DNA of 64,000 nucleotides from an uncultured Alphaproteobacteria bacterium (lineage in GTDB: Bacteria; Pseudomonadota; Alphaproteobacteria; Micropepsales; Micropepsaceae): positions 29,356-93,355 of the forward strand of contig CAIUCH010000013.1 in the NCBI GenBank assembly GCA_903897605.1. Direction: 5' to 3'. This document shows positions 60,969-64,000 of this stretch, in pieces. A model generated the notes under the pieces. That model made no database searches. It worked only from the letters and a program-made list of their open reading frames with translations, and was not told the DNA's origin. Position 1 is the first letter of the stretch; each line of letters opens with the position of its first letter. The position numbers and the translations under genes were made by a program.

Positions 60969-61391
60969 TCAGCGCGGCTGCGTGCGCGGATCGTCATCGG
61001 CATCGAGGTAATTCAGGCCCAGCGGCCCCATGGCGCTGACCTGGGTGATATAGTCGCCGGACCTGGCCCAATGGAAATGCGCCTGGCCGCCCGGCAGCAC
61101 CACCACGCTGCCGGGGCCATAGGCGGTGAGTGTTTGCGCATCGAACTGTTCCCCCAGCCCGATATAGAAGACGCCTTCCATCACCGTATAGATGCGGTCT
61201 TCGGGATGCTTGTGCGGCATCATCTTGGTGCCGGCGGGAAGATGCACCCGGATCAGATAAGGCGCAGGCAAGGCGAGATCGCCGACCAGGATGGCGATGC
61301 GCACCGCGGGCGGATAGGCGGGGAAAGATTTCCACTCAATGTCTTCGGGCCGGATGGCGTGAAACACGCCCTGGTCGGGCTGATGGCTCAT
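60969..61391 (-). CDS. cupin-domain protein
   Basis: This 140-aa single-domain cupin has the metal motif HKHPEDRIYTVMEGVFYIGLG and second motif PGGQAHFHW. No signal peptide is seen. Bases upstream of 61391 are GC-poor only slightly. The start is chosen at MSHQPDQGVFHAI because the longer frame lacks a conserved N-terminus. The ligand is unknown. It is 28 nt after the stop of the cytochrome gene upstream. Confidence 0.88.
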   Translation of the reverse strand: MSHQPDQGVFHAIRPEDIEWKSFPAYPPAVRIAILVGDLALPAPYLIRVHLPAGTKMMPHKHPEDRIYTVMEGVFYIGLGEQFDAQTLTAYGPGSVVVLPGGQAHFHWARSGDYITQVSAMGPLGLNYLDADDDPRTQPR

Positions 61392-61419
61392 GGCTTTGGC
61401 CTCCACAAAAAGTTCGCCT

Positions 61420-61992
61420 CTATCTCCTTGGGTACGCTGTGAAGACGTAATCGCTTTTCGCCACTGCCGTGTGGCAGGCATAGCCGCATTCATGCCCGGT
61501 GACGGAAAGTGGCGCTTCGGGTTTCAGCGTGTCGGTGGCCGGATCGTTTTCCCAGGCGGCGAAGGCCCAGCCATGGTTGTCGGGAAACCGCTTGGTGTCC
61601 TTCACCATGAAGGCCAGCGTTTTCAAACTGTCCGGTATTTCCACGAAATAGGGGGACGCGGTGTTCTTCTTCTTGACCCATTCGATCTTCACGCTCTTGG
61701 CGCCTTCGGGAAACGGCTTGCCGTTGCCGGGAATGCCTTGGCGGTAGGCTTCGATCATTACGGGATTGGCGAGAATGGCCTTGATGCTGGTTTCCGTCTG
61801 GCTCACCGCCACGGTCTGCCATCTGTCGTAGCCCTTGAATTCGGCAAAGGCGAGACCGTCGGGAATTTTCAGCGCGCTGCGATCCTGCGCCGCCATGGCG
61901 ACACCGCCGCAAACCGCCAGCAGGGCCGCACCGCCCAGGATCGCGGAAATGTTTTTGCGGGTGAAAAGATGGCTTGTTGAAATGCGCGGCAT
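61420..61992 (-). CDS. cytochrome P460-family protein
   Basis: This 190-aa protein has a signal/anchor (KNISAILGGAALLAVCGGVAMA) and the P460 beta fold with the C-terminal haem site HECGYACHTAV. The haem motif is C-x3-C-H rather than CxxCH. The P460 Lys cross-link cannot be assigned. It is likely a periplasmic c-type cytochrome related to hydroxylamine oxidation or detoxification proteins. GGAGGC precedes ATG 61992. Confidence 0.85.
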   Translation of the reverse strand: MPRISTSHLFTRKNISAILGGAALLAVCGGVAMAAQDRSALKIPDGLAFAEFKGYDRWQTVAVSQTETSIKAILANPVMIEAYRQGIPGNGKPFPEGAKSVKIEWVKKKNTASPYFVEIPDSLKTLAFMVKDTKRFPDNHGWAFAAWENDPATDTLKPEAPLSVTGHECGYACHTAVAKSDYVFTAYPRR

Positions 61993-62151
61993 GTCAGCCT
62001 CCATGGTTGCGGCCAAGAGCCTTCCTGGCCCATCGCACAAACAATGTCGGATATGCATTACGCCACGGCAACAAGAAGAGCCGTGTGCGATCAACTTAGC
62101 GCAAGGCCGCGCCGGGTAGCCATCACAATTTTGTGTCAATCCGTGGCGCTG

Positions 62152-62775
62152 TTATTTGTGTTCCAAATCCACCACACTCTGCTGTTCGCCGGCCAGGGTT
62201 TCGGTGTGGGTGGTGCCAGCCGGGCTCCAGCGGATCTCGTTCCTGGCAAAGGGCAGAATGCGCACCGGCCCGTCATAGCGGAACACCATCACTGTATCCT
62301 TGTCGTGATGATGCATCGGCACCGGCTGGTCGGGAACCCAGCTGAATTTCCACACCAGGGCCTGATCGTTCTCGAACATCTTGACTGCGCCCGCGCGGGG
62401 GAAGGCATTGGGCAGGCCGGGCGACGCAGGGTTCGGCGTGCCCGGATGGTTCTTCAGCGCGATCACCACTTCGTGCACACCGCCGCCCGGCGCGGCGCTG
62501 ATGGCGGTATTGACATCATGGCTGCCCCTGGCCACGAACACCGCGTCGCCAAGTTGGTGCGACGCGGTCGTAACCTTGCCATCGCCATGCACCGTCTTCA
62601 CCACCCCGCCTTCCAGAAACAGAATGACGGAGTCGAAGGCATCGGACGACACCGCCCCGCTCTCCCCCGCCTTGAGCGGCACATCCCAAACCGTGACCCG
62701 CGCATTATCAATCACCGGCGCAGCGGCGAAGGCGGGGGCGGTGGAGAGAAGGAGGGCGAGGATGGAGAGGCGCAT
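62152..62775 (-). CDS. exported double-cupin protein
   Basis: This 207-aa protein has a signal peptide (MRLSILALLLSTAPAFA) and two cupin-like halves. The first (about 30-105) contains DAVFVARGSHDVN and the second (about 130-200) contains the His cluster VPMHHHDKDTVMVF and PAGTTHTET. The second looks metal-binding. The function is unknown. It is the last high-GC gene before the right accessory segment. Confidence 0.82.
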   Translation of the reverse strand: MRLSILALLLSTAPAFAAAPVIDNARVTVWDVPLKAGESGAVSSDAFDSVILFLEGGVVKTVHGDGKVTTASHQLGDAVFVARGSHDVNTAISAAPGGGVHEVVIALKNHPGTPNPASPGLPNAFPRAGAVKMFENDQALVWKFSWVPDQPVPMHHHDKDTVMVFRYDGPVRILPFARNEIRWSPAGTTHTETLAGEQQSVVDLEHK

Positions 62776-62913
62776 GGGGTGGGGTCCGGGGTGGGTTTTG
62801 TTATAAATCTAGAAAAGATAAAATTAGTAATGCCACAGCATAATGCGAATGGATGCCTTGAAGTGGCCGCCCCGTTTATCAACAACAATTGATCGAAACT
62901 AACGCTGCCTTGG

Positions 62914-63819
62914 CTAAGATAGACTCTGGGTCATCGTTCGGAGGTCGCGCTCGATCGCTACCAACAAATTTAATTGAACCACAATGAATTGCGCGGGATC
63001 CAAAGTTCGTGGTGTTGCGCCACTTCCGTACTTCTTAAATGTGCTTGAGATATTCTTGCGCTTGGCCCTCACTTTTCCTGCTTTGCCATGATCGACATCG
63101 TGCTGCAGATCGGTACGCAGGGTATTAATGTCCTTAAACGATTCTGGAATCGACTGCCCGAGCCTCTCGCCCGGACCCTCCCACAACAGGAAATATAGAT
63201 CTGATAGCAAATCCTTGTAACCGTTGTAATCGAGGATCGATTTTTGAATCTTGCGAAGAGCCGCTGTCGTCTTATTGGTCGTTTTGAATAGGTCTTTGCC
63301 ATGCTTGGCAGAATAAGCGTCATTAATTTGCTCAAGCCCTTCCGCAATTCGTTCACCGACTGCTTTAACCTGCGCAGACAATCCCGCCTCCTTAAGCGCG
63401 TCAGGCTCAAATATCGCTGCTAGAGCAGGGTCCGATTGAAACATTTTGCGCATCAAAATTGTATGTCTGGTCTTTGCGCCACCTTTTACATTCGCGTTCA
63501 CCGAACGTTGAAATTCAGTGTAATCAGGGTCCGTGGCACTCAATCCTAATTCCACTTGCCGCACCAATTCGCGCATAAATTTTCCAGAGAAATCTGCGAA
63601 AGCCTTTTCCTTACCAGCCTGCATTCCTGTAGCCACAATTCTAGAAGCAACAGTAATTATCGATTGCACGACTGATCGATTGCGAAGAAATAAAATCCGC
63701 TCTGGAAAAGCTTTCAAAAGAAAATCAAGGGTTGCGGTCAATCGCTTAGCGACTGCGGATTTACTCGAAAAAGCTTGTTGAGACTCAAACAGCTCTTTCA
63801 TTTCGTCAAATCGAAGCAC
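62914..63819 (-). CDS. AT-rich HEPN-like protein, probably 5-prime truncated
   Basis: This protein of about 300 aa is not assigned to a family. It is helical throughout. Residues 231-270 (INTLRTDLQHDVDHGKAG...) contain an R-x4-H pattern (Arg235, His240) like the RNase site of HEPN toxins. The frame stays open upstream of the GTG start (63819) as far as the IS element end at about 63862. The N-terminus (IEIDGLDTVLRFDEM) could therefore have been cut off by the insertion. The base composition is far lower in GC than the neighbours. Confidence 0.6.
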   Translation of the reverse strand: MLRFDEMKELFESQQAFSSKSAVAKRLTATLDFLLKAFPERILFLRNRSVVQSIITVASRIVATGMQAGKEKAFADFSGKFMRELVRQVELGLSATDPDYTEFQRSVNANVKGGAKTRHTILMRKMFQSDPALAAIFEPDALKEAGLSAQVKAVGERIAEGLEQINDAYSAKHGKDLFKTTNKTTAALRKIQKSILDYNGYKDLLSDLYFLLWEGPGERLGQSIPESFKDINTLRTDLQHDVDHGKAGKVRAKRKNISSTFKKYGSGATPRTLDPAQFIVVQLNLLVAIERDLRTMTQSLS

Positions 63820-63861
63820 CGTGTCCAGGCCGTCGATTTCGATTGACGCTACTTTGGCGAC

Positions 63862-64000
63862 TGTCCGCCGTCAGGGCCTGTGGCCCAGATTTGAGGTTGT
63901 GACTTAAGGAGGGTTTTGGTCTCGTCGTAGTGACGAAGGAACGAAGATGAGACCAAAACCCTTGAGCGCCAAGAAGCCTGCAGAGCAGGTGGTGAAGGAC
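63862..64000 (+). mobile_element. left end of an IS3-family element (continues past the window)
   Basis: The element begins at about TGTCCGCCGTCAGGGCC (63862), 85 nt before the transposase start, and continues beyond the window, so its other end and target duplication cannot be seen. A perfect 13-bp inverted repeat GGGTTTTGGTCTC/GAGACCAAAACCC (63911-63923 with 63949-63961) surrounds the ribosome site and reaches into the start codon. It resembles the protective leader hairpins that stop outside transcripts from driving transposase. The exact end is inferred from similarity to IS3-type termini. Confidence 0.65.
63947..64000 (+). CDS. IS3-family transposase OrfA, 5-prime part only
   Basis: Eighteen codons are visible: MRPKPLSAKKPAEQVVKD. 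This matches the start of the helix-turn-helix OrfA protein of IS3-family elements common in alphaproteobacteria. The frame runs off the window. OrfB would follow by programmed frameshift, outside the window. AAGGA (63936-63940 region) is the ribosome site. Confidence 0.75.
   Translation, partial: MRPKPLSAKKPAEQVVKD

Overview
The window is about 61 kb of high-GC, densely coding chromosome lying between two AT-richer accessory segments. The gene flavour points to an alphaproteobacterium: an ATP-synthase zeta-type inhibitor protein (DUF1476), a PEPxxWA-type C-terminal sorting signal, many twin-arginine (Tat) leaders, and REP-type palindromes of a style common in that class. A Rhizomicrobium- or Micropepsis-like soil organism would fit, but this is an impression and not a placement. 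I saw no rRNA, tRNA or CRISPR array.

Left edge (1-1740): a compact retron-like locus. A structured region with a perfect 12-bp hairpin precedes a 58-aa protein with a hydrophobic C-terminal helix, an XRE-type DNA-binding protein, and a reverse transcriptase carrying the retron signatures NARSH, YVDD and ITG. This is the best candidate for an undescribed system in the window. It is followed by a branched palindrome (1768-1820).

1.8-20 kb: mostly exported enzymes and envelope genes. They include a frameshifted PAS hybrid histidine kinase, a soluble PQQ sugar dehydrogenase, a sulfatase, two tandem PhzF-like proteins with Tat leaders, a PadR/HAAS regulatory pair with a palindromic operator, a double-domain retropepsin-like protein, hydrolases, a Gly-rich PEPxxWA protein overlapping an L,D-transpeptidase, a CAP-domain protein and an SPFH protein.

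20-36 kb: a GFA protein, an aldo/keto reductase, a TonB-like protein with 105-bp internal repeats, an SGNH hydrolase, an exported DapA-like lyase, a PQQ-type propeller, an M28-like peptidase with altered active-site residues, an SRPBCC/ArsR pair, an exported cyclase-like toroid protein with a CISCH haem motif, a MAPEG protein, a REP pair, and LRAT-domain and DoxX proteins.

36-55 kb: an ArsR-SRPBCC-DUF899 operon with a 10-bp inverted-repeat operator, D-amino-acid dehydrogenase, cytochrome b561, a Tat-exported MalY-type PLP enzyme, an exported phosphatase-like protein lacking its nucleophile next to a membrane HExxH protein, a beta-lactamase-family hydrolase, an alkylsulfatase, a second DUF899 protein, and two further L,D-transpeptidases.

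55-62.8 kb: a GlxA-type AraC regulator whose upstream site (TTGGCA-N25-TGCCAA) recurs with identical spacing before a nearby dienelactone-hydrolase gene, suggesting a small local regulon. A transposase remnant and a second copy of the regulator's 3-prime end lie between them. Then come a diiron ferritin-like protein, MAPEG, cupins and a P460-type cytochrome.

Right edge (62.8-64 kb): AT-rich again, with a HEPN-like protein whose reading frame runs open up to the end of an IS3-family element that continues past the window. The two edges look acquired and the middle looks like resident chromosome. The recurring theme of the middle is export: at least ten proteins of enzyme families often cytosolic carry twin-arginine leaders.
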